DNA of 64,000 nt from AR12 sp036265915 (GTDB taxonomy: Bacteria > Methylomirabilota > Methylomirabilia > Rokubacteriales > CSP1-6), in NCBI GenBank assembly GCA_036265915.1, contig DATAOC010000013.1, forward strand, positions 41,153 to 105,152, given 5' to 3'. The notes below the pieces were generated by a model. That model saw only the letters and a program-made list of their open reading frames with translations, made no database searches and was not told the DNA's origin. Positions 33,778 through 42,667 of this stretch are shown here, piece by piece (position 1 is the first letter of the stretch; each line of letters opens with the position of its first letter). The position numbers were made by a program, and so were the translations under genes.

Positions 33778-35447
33778 CCCGTGACGGCGCCGTCCGAGGC
33801 GCTCGACACCAGTCGCGCGTACTTCGCCATGACGCCCGACGTGTAGCGCGGCCTGGGCCGCTTCACCGCCTTGAGCCGCTTCTTCAGCTCCGCCGGCGAC
33901 AGCTCCACGTCCAGGCGGCGCTTCTTGATGTCGATGACGATCGTGTCGCCGTTGCGCAGGGCCGCGATCGCGCCCCCGTCGGCGGCCTCCGGTGCGATGT
34001 GGCCGATCATGAATCCGTGCGTGGCCCCGGAGAAGCGCCCGTCGGTCATCAGCGCGACCGTCTCCCCGAGCCCCGCGCCCTGGATGGCGCCGGTGACGTG
34101 CAGCATCTCGCGCATCCCGGGCCCGCCCTTCGGTCCCTCCCAGCGGATGACGACGACGTCGTTCGCCTTGATCTTTCCGGCCTTCACGGCGGCGAAGGCG
34201 TCCTCCTCACGATCGAACACCCGCGCCGGCCCGCGGTGCAGCTCCTTCTTCTGGCCGGACACCTTCGCCACGCAGCCGTCGGGCGCCAGGTTGCCGCGCA
34301 GGATGGCGAGGCCGCCCTGGGGCTTGAGCGGATCCTTCAGCGCGCGGATCACCTTCTGGCCCGGCGCCTCGCGTGCCGCGCGCGCTTCCTCGCCGATGGT
34401 GCGACCGGTGACGGTCTTCTCGCCGCCGTGCAGCAAGCCGCCCTCCAGCAGCCGCATGGCGACGACCGCCATCCCGCCCGCCTCGTACATCTCGGGAGCG
34501 GTGTAGCTGCCCCACGGCTTGAGGTCGGCGAGCAGCGGCGTCTTGCGCGAGATCTGATCGAACTCGTCGATGGTCAGCTTGACGCCGGCTTCCTTGGCCA
34601 CGGCGAGCAGGTGCAGGACCGCGTTGGTGGAGCCGCCGGTGGCCATGACGCCGGCGATGGCGTTGTAGAGCGACTTCTTGGTGATGATGTCGCGCGGGCG
34701 CAGCCCCTTGCGCAGGACCTCCATGGCCAGGCGCCCGGTCTGGTAGGCGGTCTCTTCCTTCTGCGGATCGACCGCCGGCACGCCGTTGAACCCCATCGGG
34801 GACACGCCGAGCATCTCGAAGGCGGTCGCCATCGTGTTGGCCGTGAACTGCCCGCCGCAGGCGCCGGCACCGGGACACGCGCGGCTCTCGACCTCGTTCA
34901 GCTCGCGCGCGTCGATCTTGCCCGCGTTGAAGGCGCCGATGGCCTCGAAGACGTCCTGGATCGTGAGCCGCTTGCCCCGGTACTCGCCGAACAGGATGGA
35001 GCCGCCGTAAAGCATCACCGACGGAACGTTCACGCGCGCCATGGCCATGACCATGGCCGGGATGGTCTTGTCGCAGCCGGACAGCGTCACCAGACCGTCC
35101 AGCAGGTGGCCCCGGGTCACCAGCTCCACCGAGTCGGCGATCCAGTCCCGGCTGATGAGCGAGGCCTTCATGCCCTCGGTGCCCATGGCGATGCCGTCGG
35201 TGATCGAGATCGTGTTGAACTCGATCGGCGTACCGCCCGCGGCCCGGATGCCCTCCTTCACCTTCTCGGCCAGCTTCCGGTGGTTCCAGTTGCAGGGCGT
35301 GATCTCGATCCAGCAGTGCGCGACGCCGATCAGCGGCTTGGCGAGATCCTCGTTCGTGAAGCCGATCGCCTTGAAGTAGGAGCGAGCGGCCGCGCGGTCT
35401 CCGCCGTCGAGCAGCGTGCGGCTCATGTGTCGCGGGTCGAACGTCAT
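33774..35447 (-). CDS. ilvD: Dihydroxy-acid dehydratase IlvD
   Basis: A 557-residue Fe-S dehydratase of branched-chain amino acid synthesis. The cluster-binding and substrate motifs GVAHCWIEITPCNWN, LSGCDKTIPAMVMAM and PGAGACGGQFTANTM are intact, and the C-terminal DGRFSGATHGFMIGH is present. GGGAGG precedes ATG 35447. It lies in an operon behind two MaoC genes and a sugar importer, so a dehydratase for an imported sugar acid (the same family) is a possible alternative. Confidence 0.85.
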   Translation of the reverse strand: MTFDPRHMSRTLLDGGDRAAARSYFKAIGFTNEDLAKPLIGVAHCWIEITPCNWNHRKLAEKVKEGIRAAGGTPIEFNTISITDGIAMGTEGMKASLISRDWIADSVELVTRGHLLDGLVTLSGCDKTIPAMVMAMARVNVPSVMLYGGSILFGEYRGKRLTIQDVFEAIGAFNAGKIDARELNEVESRACPGAGACGGQFTANTMATAFEMLGVSPMGFNGVPAVDPQKEETAYQTGRLAMEVLRKGLRPRDIITKKSLYNAIAGVMATGGSTNAVLHLLAVAKEAGVKLTIDEFDQISRKTPLLADLKPWGSYTAPEMYEAGGMAVVAMRLLEGGLLHGGEKTVTGRTIGEEARAAREAPGQKVIRALKDPLKPQGGLAILRGNLAPDGCVAKVSGQKKELHRGPARVFDREEDAFAAVKAGKIKANDVVVIRWEGPKGGPGMREMLHVTGAIQGAGLGETVALMTDGRFSGATHGFMIGHIAPEAADGGAIAALRNGDTIVIDIKKRRLDVELSPAELKKRLKAVKRPRPRYTSGVMAKYARLVSSASDGAVTG

Positions 35448-35896
35448 GCCGAGCCTCCCTCTGCGGGCGCCGCGGCGGGGCGCCGGGCGACCAGGAACGT
35501 GAACTTGCCGTGCTGCACCGTCTCGCCGCGCTGGTTGATGACCTCGCGCTCCTCGATGATGACGCCGCCCTCGCGCATGGCCCGCTTCACGGCGGTCCGC
35601 GAGCGACTGTAGATGGTATCGCCGACCCGCAGCGCGGCGTCGATGTGCCACTCGACGCCCATGAACGCGAGCACCGCCAGCGGCGGCTGCGGGATGCGCC
35701 AGCCCAGGCCCGTGGTCAGGCAGAGCAGGAGCAGCTCGGGGACGACCGCCGCGTCGACGCAGCCGTCGCCGGTGACACCGGTGTAGAGGTTGACGTGGGC
35801 CTGGGTGACCGTGATCCCGGGTGTGTCGATGACGCCGTGGAGCACGACGTCCTCGAAGAAGAAGCGCGCGGGCGGCGCCGGCGCCGTCGTCGTCAC
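35444..35896 (-). CDS. MaoC-like dehydratase 2
   Basis: A 150-residue hot-dog-fold protein of the MaoC/R-specific hydratase family (FFFEDVVLHGVIDTPGITVTQAHVNLYTGVTGD; EEREVINQRGETVQHG). GTG 35896 overlaps the stop of the other MaoC gene (GTGA), and its own stop overlaps the ilvD ATG. Two adjacent, diverged MaoC proteins often form a heterodimer in which one is catalytic. This one lacks a clear D-x4-H pair, so it may be the structural half. Confidence 0.7.
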   Translation of the reverse strand: MTTTAPAPPARFFFEDVVLHGVIDTPGITVTQAHVNLYTGVTGDGCVDAAVVPELLLLCLTTGLGWRIPQPPLAVLAFMGVEWHIDAALRVGDTIYSRSRTAVKRAMREGGVIIEEREVINQRGETVQHGKFTFLVARRPAAAPAEGGSA

Positions 35897-36339
35897 GACC
35901 GTCGCTCGACGAGCAGGTCGGTCTCTCCCTCCTGCACGACCTCGCCCCGCTGGTTCACCACGCTGCGCTCGACGGTGATCAGCCCGCGATCCGGCTTGCC
36001 GGTGTCCTTCTTGGCCGTCACCTTGGCGCGGAGCCGGATGGTGTCGCCGATCTTGATCGGCCCCTTGAACTTCCAGCGCAGGCCCACGAAGGCCAGCGTG
36101 GCGTACGCCTGCGTGGCCCGCGTGAAGAGCCCGGCCTGGATCGACAGCCCGAGCAGCCCGTGCGCGATGCGCTCGCCGAAGATCGACTGCTTCATGAACT
36201 CCGCGTCCGTGTGCAGGACGTTGTAGTCGCCCGAGAGCCCCGCGAAGAGCACGATGTCCGTCTCCGTCACCGTCCGCCCGGGGGACTCGTACTGCTCGCC
36301 CACCGCGATGTCGTCGAAGTACCTGCGCGCGTCGGCCAT
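35893..36339 (-). CDS. MaoC-like dehydratase 1
   Basis: A 148-residue MaoC hydratase with the catalytic Asp/His region GDYNVLHTD and the AHGLLGLS helix. The C-terminal VNQRGEVVQEGE is shared with its neighbour. GGGAGG lies upstream of ATG 36339. It likely hydrates or dehydrates a CoA-linked or free 3-hydroxy acid in a pathway served by the importer upstream. Confidence 0.8.
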   Translation of the reverse strand: MADARRYFDDIAVGEQYESPGRTVTETDIVLFAGLSGDYNVLHTDAEFMKQSIFGERIAHGLLGLSIQAGLFTRATQAYATLAFVGLRWKFKGPIKIGDTIRLRAKVTAKKDTGKPDRGLITVERSVVNQRGEVVQEGETDLLVERRS

Positions 36340-36351
36340 GAGCCTCCCGTG

Positions 36352-37215
36352 CTATTTGATCGCGCCGACCGTGAAGCCGGCGATGAACCGGTCGAGGAAG
36401 AAATTGTAGACGATGGCGATGGGCACGCTCGTGATGAGGCAGGCGGCCATCAGCGACCCCCAGTAGTAGACGTCCCCGCGCACGAGCGCCACCGGCACGC
36501 CGACGCTGACGGTCATCCGCTCGACGGACGAGATGAACGTGAGGCTGTAGACGAACTCCTGGATGACCAGGGTCAGGGCGAAGATCACGACCGTGAGCAG
36601 TCCCGGCACCGACAGCGGCAGCACCATGCGCCAGATGGCGCCCACGCGGCTGCAGCCGTCGACCATCGCCGATTCCTCGACTTCTTTCGGCAGCGACTTG
36701 AAGAATCCCATCAGCAGCCACGTGCAGAACGGCACGGTGAACGTCGGATAGATCAGGATCAGCGACCAGAGACTGTTCTGCAGCCGCAGCAGCGAGACCA
36801 GGCGCGAGAACGGGATGAAGAGCAGCGTCGACGGGATCAGGTACGTGAGGAAGATGCCGATGCTGAGCCGCTCGCCCCAGCGGCCGGTGAGCCGCGCCAG
36901 GCTGTACCCGGCCGGCACCGCGAGCACCAGCGTGAGCGCCACCACCACCGCGCCCACCAGCAGCGTGTTGCCGAGCCACGTCGGGTAGAGCGTCTGCCCG
37001 AACAGCGTGCGCAGGTGATCGAGGGTCGGCGGCCGGTTGAAGATGAACGGGTTGTGGGCGGTGTTGGTGGCGCCGACGTAGAGGTCGGCGTTCTGCTTGA
37101 ACGACGTGACGACCATCCAGTAGAACGGAAAGACGGCAAAGGCGATGAAGGCCAGGATGGTCGCCCGGTGCACGACGGCGCCCGCGATGCGGCGCGGCGT
37201 CGAGCGCGCGAGCAT
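36352..37215 (-). CDS. ABC sugar transporter permease, MalG type
   Basis: A 287-residue inner-membrane subunit. The N-terminal helix (FIAFAVFPFYWMVVTSFKQN) and the EAA loop EESAMVDGCSRVGAIWRMVLP are visible. It is clearly paralogous to the permease at 3069 (DVYYWGSLMAA here, DIYYWGSLMAG there). The ATG shares one base with the stop of its partner. Confidence 0.85.
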   Translation of the reverse strand: MLARSTPRRIAGAVVHRATILAFIAFAVFPFYWMVVTSFKQNADLYVGATNTAHNPFIFNRPPTLDHLRTLFGQTLYPTWLGNTLLVGAVVVALTLVLAVPAGYSLARLTGRWGERLSIGIFLTYLIPSTLLFIPFSRLVSLLRLQNSLWSLILIYPTFTVPFCTWLLMGFFKSLPKEVEESAMVDGCSRVGAIWRMVLPLSVPGLLTVVIFALTLVIQEFVYSLTFISSVERMTVSVGVPVALVRGDVYYWGSLMAACLITSVPIAIVYNFFLDRFIAGFTVGAIK

Positions 37216-38159
37216 CACAGCACCTCCGCCCGTCGCGACGCGCGCAGCATGACGATGGCGAGGACGAGCAGCACCGGCACCAGGAAGATTGCCACCGAGG
37301 CGCCGCGTCCCACGTCGCCGCCGAGCACGCCGTCCTGGAAGGCGAGGCTGGCCAGCACGTGGGTGGAGTTGTAGGGACCGCCGCGCGTGAGCAGGTAGAC
37401 GACGCTCATGTCGGTGAACGTGAACACGACGCCGAACAGCACGGCCACGATGAGGATCGGCTTCATCATCGGGATCTCGACCTGGAAGATGCGCGCCAGC
37501 GTGCCGGCGCCGTCGATGGCGGCCGCCTCGCGCACCTCGTTGGGGATCGAGGTGAGCCCGGCCAGCAGGATGACCGTGGAGAACGGCAGCATCCGCCACA
37601 CGTGGATGGTGATGATGGCGGCCATGCCGAGCGTCGTGTCGCCGAGCCAGTAGTACCACTGCCCCGGCCCCAGCCAGCCGACCACCTTCAGCAGCCAGTT
37701 CACCACGCTGAACGTCGAGTCGAAAATCCACAGCCAGCCCAGGGTGGCGAGCGAGATCGGGGCCGCCCACGGCATGAGGATCAGGAAGCGCGCGATCGAC
37801 TTGCCGAAGAACCGCTTCATGAGCGCGCGGGCGAGGATGTTGCCGAGCACCAGCACGGTGAGCTGCGAGACGAGCGTGAAGACGAAGGTGTTGACCAGCG
37901 CCCGGCGGAACACCGGGCTCTTCACGACGTTCTTGAAGTTCTGCAGGCCGACGAACGAGAAGTCCAGGCTGCCCGCCGAGGAGTTGGTGAGGCTCAGGAA
38001 CAACGCCAGCAGGAACGGCAGCGCGACCAGCAGCGCGATGTAGAGCAGCGTCGGCAGCAGCATGACGACGCCGAGGCGGCGATCGGAGCGCCGGATGGTG
38101 TCGCCGGCGCCGAGAGGCGGTGCCACGGCCACGGCGGTGGTGCTCGTTCCTGTGTTCAT
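37215..38159 (-). CDS. ABC sugar transporter permease, MalF type
   Basis: A 314-residue permease with an extended cytoplasmic N-terminus and the EAA loop REAAAIDGAGTLARIFQVEIP. It is paralogous to the 2128 permease. It is separated from the binding-protein gene by a strong intrinsic terminator, so it is expressed by read-through at a lower level. No ATPase gene is present in this operon. Confidence 0.85.
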   Translation of the reverse strand: MNTGTSTTAVAVAPPLGAGDTIRRSDRRLGVVMLLPTLLYIALLVALPFLLALFLSLTNSSAGSLDFSFVGLQNFKNVVKSPVFRRALVNTFVFTLVSQLTVLVLGNILARALMKRFFGKSIARFLILMPWAAPISLATLGWLWIFDSTFSVVNWLLKVVGWLGPGQWYYWLGDTTLGMAAIITIHVWRMLPFSTVILLAGLTSIPNEVREAAAIDGAGTLARIFQVEIPMMKPILIVAVLFGVVFTFTDMSVVYLLTRGGPYNSTHVLASLAFQDGVLGGDVGRGASVAIFLVPVLLVLAIVMLRASRRAEVL

Positions 38160-38167
38160 CGTCCGCT

Positions 38168-38208
38168 CAAAAACAAGCCGGCAGCGGGCGCTGCGCCCCG
38201 CTGCCGGC
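38168..38208 (-). terminator. Intrinsic terminator between binding protein and permeases
   Basis: On the minus strand, a 12-bp perfect GC stem (38197-38208 with 38177-38188, 8-base loop) is followed by TTGTTTTTG. It lies inside the importer operon, after the binding-protein gene, and would raise the ratio of binding protein to permease. Confidence 0.85.
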
Positions 38209-38237
38209 CCGAGGAATGGTGTTGTCCGCGGTCCGGG

Positions 38238-39653
38238 CTACTTGTCCTTGCCGCCGCCCGGCACCATCTTCTTCTGCCGCCACTTGTTGAAGATCTCCTT
38301 CACGCGCGTGTTGGCCTCGGCCATGGCGTCCTGCGGCGACAGCTTGCCGGTGGCCGCCTTGGCGAACATGTCGGTGATGACGTAGGTGTCGAACACCTCG
38401 CCCTCGGCCGGGTTGCCGTAGCCGGGATAGCCGAGGTTCGTCGACCACGGCAGCGCCTTGGCCAGGAGCGCCAGCTTGTCCGGCGGATTCGAGCCGAAGG
38501 GATCCTTGTTGCACTGCGCGGCGATCCAGGCCGCGCCCGACTCCGGCCGCTTGGCCAGCGGCGTGTTCGGCTCCGCCGCCGCGCCGTAGAACGACGGGAA
38601 GTTATAGAGCTTGGAAGCCAGCATGGACTCCCGCGAGGCGTCCACGAGCGCCACCAGGAATTCCTTGGCCGCATCCTGGTTCTTGCTGAACTTCCACACC
38701 ACGTAGCCGCTCATGACGTGCTCGGACGCCATCTGCGTGCCCGTGGGGCCCTTCAGCGCCGGCACGAAGAAGTAGTTCTCGAGCACCGGCAGCTTGTTGT
38801 CCTGCGCCGTGCGGTAGGCCGAGATGGAGTTCAGGATGTAGGACGTCTCCTGCGCGTTGAACGCCTGGTTGTTGGAGGCCGCGTTCCACGACAGCACCGC
38901 CTGCGTCATCCCGACCGAGTACAGCTTCTTGGCGTACTCGAGCGCCCGCAGCGTCTCCGGCGAGTTCAGGACGACGTTGCCGTCCTTGTCCTGGATCGAC
39001 CCGCCGTGGCACCAGAGGATGTTGCGCACCGCCATGTTGGAGTCGATGTCCTGGCTGAGCCCGATGCCGATCGGGATCTGCATCTGCGGCGCGACCTTCT
39101 TGACCTCCGGCGCCGCCCACACCAGATCGTCGTAGGTGACGGGACCATTCGGCTTGCCGATCTTGGTCCACACTTCCTTGTGATAGTTGCCGGGATCGGG
39201 CACCCACATGTCGGACAGGGCGAACTGCTTCTTCGTGTGCGGGTTGTAGGTCGAGCGTCGGGCCAGCTCCACCTGCTTGCCGTACTTCTTCTCGAGAGTC
39301 GAGACGACGTCGCCGAGATCGACGACGTGCTCCTCGAAGGCCGAGGCGAGCCCGATGAACATGTGGATGTCGTGACCACTCTGCGCGGCCACCTCGGCCG
39401 TCGCGCGCGGCACGACGTCGGCAAAGCCGACGTGGTCCACCGTGACCTCGACGCCGTGCTTCGCGCCCCACTCCTTGGCGAACGGGTCGAACCACTTATC
39501 GTAGGCCGGGACGAAATGACTCCACTGGAGGATCTTCAGCTGTCCCGCCGCCTTGGCGTCCCGAACGAGGATCGTCGGGCCGGCCGCCGTCGCCGCCGCA
39601 CCGACCGCGACGAGCTTGCCGCCTCGCACGATGAACTGCCGCCGAGTCTGCAT
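38238..39653 (-). CDS. Sugar-type ABC substrate-binding protein (Tat signal), paralogue
   Basis: A 471-residue family-1 binding protein. The twin-arginine signal MQTRRQFIVRGG is followed by a hydrophobic stretch. The start of the mature part (LKILQWSHFVPAYDKWFDPF, AQSGHD) parallels the protein at 830. GGAGG precedes ATG 39653. It heads an operon that continues, past a terminator, to two permeases, two MaoC proteins, IlvD, a methyltransferase and QueG. Confidence 0.85.
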   Translation of the reverse strand: MQTRRQFIVRGGKLVAVGAAATAAGPTILVRDAKAAGQLKILQWSHFVPAYDKWFDPFAKEWGAKHGVEVTVDHVGFADVVPRATAEVAAQSGHDIHMFIGLASAFEEHVVDLGDVVSTLEKKYGKQVELARRSTYNPHTKKQFALSDMWVPDPGNYHKEVWTKIGKPNGPVTYDDLVWAAPEVKKVAPQMQIPIGIGLSQDIDSNMAVRNILWCHGGSIQDKDGNVVLNSPETLRALEYAKKLYSVGMTQAVLSWNAASNNQAFNAQETSYILNSISAYRTAQDNKLPVLENYFFVPALKGPTGTQMASEHVMSGYVVWKFSKNQDAAKEFLVALVDASRESMLASKLYNFPSFYGAAAEPNTPLAKRPESGAAWIAAQCNKDPFGSNPPDKLALLAKALPWSTNLGYPGYGNPAEGEVFDTYVITDMFAKAATGKLSPQDAMAEANTRVKEIFNKWRQKKMVPGGGKDK

Positions 39654-39761
39654 TGACTGCCTCCGTCGTTGAGGTTCCGAGCCGGACCCGCGTTGCCCGT
39701 ATCGGCGAAAGTGGTCAAAGAATATCACGACTTCCGCGCCGCGCCGGCACGCGGTGCCGGA

Positions 39762-40328
39762 TCAGCGCGCGCGGCCGGCGTCGGGAGCGTCGAGCAGGCG
39801 TGCGATCGTGCGCGTGAGCGCGTCGATGTCGATCGGCTTCTGGAAGTAGGCGGCGAATTCTGACGCCGTCGCCGGCGGGTAATCCTCGTAGAACGCGGTG
39901 ACGGCGATGGCTGGCACGCGCGCGACGGCGGAGTCGCGTCGCCGGCGCACGTCGCGCAGGAAGCTCCGGCCGTCCTCTCGCGGAAGCGCGAGGTCGCACA
40001 CGATGATGTCGGGTGTGGCGGTGGCGAGGTAGCCGCGGGCGTGCATCGTCGACGAGGCGGCGAGCACGCGCGCGCCGCACGACTCCAGAACGAGACGCAG
40101 CAGGTCGAGCGCGTCCGGATCGTCGTCCACGACGAGGACGATGCGACCGGCGAGACTCGGCAGCGGCCCCTGCTGCCCGCTGCGCGGCCTCGGAAACCAG
40201 CGCGACCGCGACAGCTCGGCAGCGTGCGGCGGCTGCGCGCCGCGGCGCTCGGACTGGCCGCCTTGCCCCGCGGGATACGCCGCGCGCGCGGACAGCATCG
40301 TCGGACAGACGTCGATCGTCGGTGGCAT
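39762..40328 (-). CDS. Single-domain response regulator
   Basis: A 188-residue protein. An unstructured 60-residue N-terminal extension is followed by a complete CheY-like receiver: acidic pocket DDD 68-70, phospho-acceptor D112 (CDLALPREDG), T144 and K164 (FQKP). There is no output domain and no kinase beside it. An ATG nearer the domain cannot be excluded. A TTGACA box and a tandem decamer precede the gene. Confidence 0.8.
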   Translation of the reverse strand: MPPTIDVCPTMLSARAAYPAGQGGQSERRGAQPPHAAELSRSRWFPRPRSGQQGPLPSLAGRIVLVVDDDPDALDLLRLVLESCGARVLAASSTMHARGYLATATPDIIVCDLALPREDGRSFLRDVRRRRDSAVARVPAIAVTAFYEDYPPATASEFAAYFQKPIDIDALTRTIARLLDAPDAGRAR

Positions 40329-40336
40329 GGCGCCCG

Positions 40337-40370
40337 CTCATACGTACTCATACGTATCGGGACTTGTCAA
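40337..40370 (-). promoter_or_regulatory. Promoter with tandem decamer operator before the response regulator
   Basis: TTGACA on the minus strand (40365-40370), an 18-base spacer and TACGTA (40341-40346). The spacer and -10 box are covered by two exact head-to-tail copies of TACGTATGAG (40347-40356 and 40337-40346). A repeat period of exactly one helical turn is typical of side-by-side binding by a regulator. Confidence 0.5.
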
Positions 40371-40419
40371 CGATGATCGCCGGATGGATAGGCAAAAGTT
40401 TCCGCCGCCGGACGCGCGC

Positions 40420-40469
40420 TTGACCACTCTCGGCTCGACGTCTAGCATCCAGACGGACCGGTCGGTCCG
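40420..40469 (+). promoter_or_regulatory. Promoter and inverted repeat before mqnE
   Basis: TTGACC (40420-40425), a 17-base spacer and TAGCAT (40443-40448) form a good vegetative-type promoter. CGGACC at 40454-40459 and GGTCCG at 40464-40469 form an inverted repeat right at the expected start site: an operator or a 5' hairpin. Confidence 0.55.
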
Positions 40470-40489
40470 GTTCCGCGAGGAGATCAGCG

Positions 40490-41569
40490 TTGCGATTCAC
40501 CGATGATCGACTGGATCCCATCTGGGCCAAGGTGCGCGCCGGCCAGCGCCTGGATCGCGACGACGGGCTCGCTCTGTTCGCGACCGACGACCTCCTCGGC
40601 GTCGGCAGCATGGCGGATCACGTGAAGCGCCAGCGCGAGGGCGACCGGGTCTACTTCGTGATCAACCGCCACATCACGCCCACCAACGTCTGCGTGCTGT
40701 CGTGCGCGTTCTGCGGCTTCGCGCGCAAGCCCGGTGAACCCGGCGCCTACGAGCACACCATCGAGGACATGGTGGCGATGGTGAAGGGCGAGACCCGCGA
40801 AGTGCACATCGTGGGGGGCCATCACCCGGAGTGGCCCTTCGAGTACTACGAGCGGATGATCCAGGCGATGCACGCCGCGCACCCGGACGTGCAGATCAAG
40901 GCATTCACGGCCGCGGAGATCGACTACTTCTGGCGGCGCTTCAAGATCGAGCCGGCCGAGGCGCTCGGGCGGCTCAAGGCCGCCGGCCTGTCGTCGATGC
41001 CGGGCGGCGGGGCGGAGATCTTCTCTCCCCGCCTGGCGAAGCTGCTCAAGTACACGGGCAAGGCCGACCCCGATCGGTGGTGTGAGATCCACGGCCTCGC
41101 CCACGCCCTCGGGATCAAGACCAACGCCACGATGCTGTACGGCCACGTCGAGACGCTGGCCGAGCGCGTTGATCACCTGCTCCGCCTGCGCGCGCAGCAG
41201 GACGCATCCGGCGGCTTCGTCACCTTCGTTCCCCTCGCCTACCAGGTCGCGGCCACCCGGCTGCGGGAGCGCCAGACGCCGCCCACCGACAGCCTGCGCA
41301 CCATCGCCGCCTCCCGGCTGATGCTCGACAACGTGCCGCACATCGAGGCCTACTGGGTGACCCTGGGCGAGGACACGGCGTCCATCGCGCTCAACTTCGG
41401 CGCCGACGACGTGAACGGCACGCTCGAGGACGAGCGCATCCAGCATCTGTCCGGCGCCGAGACACCGGCCGGCGTGGCACGCGAGCAGCTGTTCCGCATG
41501 ATCCGCGACGCCGGCAAGATCCCCGTCGAGCGCGACGCGCTGTACAACGTCGTGCGGGTCTGGAACTGA
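40490..41569 (+). CDS. mqnE: Aminodeoxyfutalosine synthase MqnE
   Basis: A 359-residue radical SAM enzyme, first committed step of the futalosine route to menaquinone. The cluster motif CVLSCAFCGF follows TPTNV. EVHIVGGHHPEWPFEYYERMIQ and KAFTAAEIDYFWRRFKIEP separate it from MqnC. The start is TTG 40490, supported by GAGGAG seven bases upstream. mqnC follows one base after the stop. Confidence 0.9.
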   Translation: MRFTDDRLDPIWAKVRAGQRLDRDDGLALFATDDLLGVGSMADHVKRQREGDRVYFVINRHITPTNVCVLSCAFCGFARKPGEPGAYEHTIEDMVAMVKGETREVHIVGGHHPEWPFEYYERMIQAMHAAHPDVQIKAFTAAEIDYFWRRFKIEPAEALGRLKAAGLSSMPGGGAEIFSPRLAKLLKYTGKADPDRWCEIHGLAHALGIKTNATMLYGHVETLAERVDHLLRLRAQQDASGGFVTFVPLAYQVAATRLRERQTPPTDSLRTIAASRLMLDNVPHIEAYWVTLGEDTASIALNFGADDVNGTLEDERIQHLSGAETPAGVAREQLFRMIRDAGKIPVERDALYNVVRVWN

Positions 41570-41570
41570 C

Positions 41571-42659
41571 GTGAGCGCGGAGCGCGCGCTCGAGCAGATC
41601 GCCGACCGCGTCCATCACGGCAAGCGGCTCGACCGGGACGAGGGGCGCTTTCTCCTTGCCGAGGCGCCCCTGCTTCCGCTCGGCGCGCTGGCCGCGGAGG
41701 CGCGGGCCGCGCGCTGGCCGGCCAAGGTCGTGACCTTCGTCATCGACACGAATCCGAATTACACGAACGTCTGCGTGACCGACTGCCAGTTCTGCGCGTT
41801 CTACCGCAAGCCGGGCGATCCGGAGGCGTGGACGCTGACCGTCGACGAGGTCCTCGCCAAGATCGACGTGGCCGCCGCCCGCGGCGCCACCACCGTGCTG
41901 CTCCAGGGTGGCCACAACCCCGCGCTGCCGCTCGACTACTACCTCACCCTCGTACGCGAGACGCGTCGCCGCTTTCCGCAGGTGACACCGCACTTCTTCA
42001 CCGCCTCCGAGATCCGGACCATCGCCCAGGTGGCCTCGCTCAGCGTGGAGGCGGTGCTCGACCGGCTGTGGGAGGCCGGACAGCGCACGCTGCCGGGCGG
42101 CGGCGCCGAGGTGCTGTCGGAGCGCGTACGCCGGCGTATCGAGCCGAAGAAGGGCGGACCGGCCGCGTGGCTCGACGTTCATCGGGCCGCGCACCGGCGC
42201 GGGTTCAAATCGACGGCGACCATGATGTACGGTCACGTCGAGCAGGACGAGGACCTCCTCGACCACTTCGACGCCATCCGCGAGCTGCAAGACGAGTTCG
42301 GCGGGTTCACCGCGTTCGTGCCGTGGTCGTTCAAGCCTGGCCACACCCTGCTCGAGAAGTGGATCAAGCACTATCGCGGGCCGAACACCTACTTGCGGAT
42401 GCTGGCGGTGTCGCGCCTCTACCTCGACAACTTCCCGCACATCCAGGCCTCGTGGTTCTCGGAGGGCAAGCGCGCGGGACAGGTCGCCCTGCACTTCGGC
42501 GCCGACGACTGGGGTGGGACGCTGTTCGAGGAGAACGTCCACAAGGCCGCCGACTACGTGAACACCGTGTCCGTCGACGAGATGGTGACGCTCATCCGCG
42601 AGGCCGGGTTCACGCCGGCCCAGCGCACCACCGAGTACGAGATCCTCCGGACCTACTAG
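41571..42659 (+). CDS. mqnC: Cyclic dehypoxanthinyl futalosine synthase MqnC
   Basis: A 362-residue radical SAM enzyme that closes the ring of dehypoxanthine futalosine. The cluster motif is CVTDCQFCAFYR. The MqnC-type LLQGGHNPALPLDYYL, TPHFFTASEI and TYLRMLAVSRLYLDNFPHIQASW are present. GTG start 41571. The next pathway enzyme, mqnD, is encoded convergently 8 bp away. Confidence 0.9.
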   Translation: MSAERALEQIADRVHHGKRLDRDEGRFLLAEAPLLPLGALAAEARAARWPAKVVTFVIDTNPNYTNVCVTDCQFCAFYRKPGDPEAWTLTVDEVLAKIDVAAARGATTVLLQGGHNPALPLDYYLTLVRETRRRFPQVTPHFFTASEIRTIAQVASLSVEAVLDRLWEAGQRTLPGGGAEVLSERVRRRIEPKKGGPAAWLDVHRAAHRRGFKSTATMMYGHVEQDEDLLDHFDAIRELQDEFGGFTAFVPWSFKPGHTLLEKWIKHYRGPNTYLRMLAVSRLYLDNFPHIQASWFSEGKRAGQVALHFGADDWGGTLFEENVHKAADYVNTVSVDEMVTLIREAGFTPAQRTTEYEILRTY

Positions 42660-42667
42660 ACGCGGCC

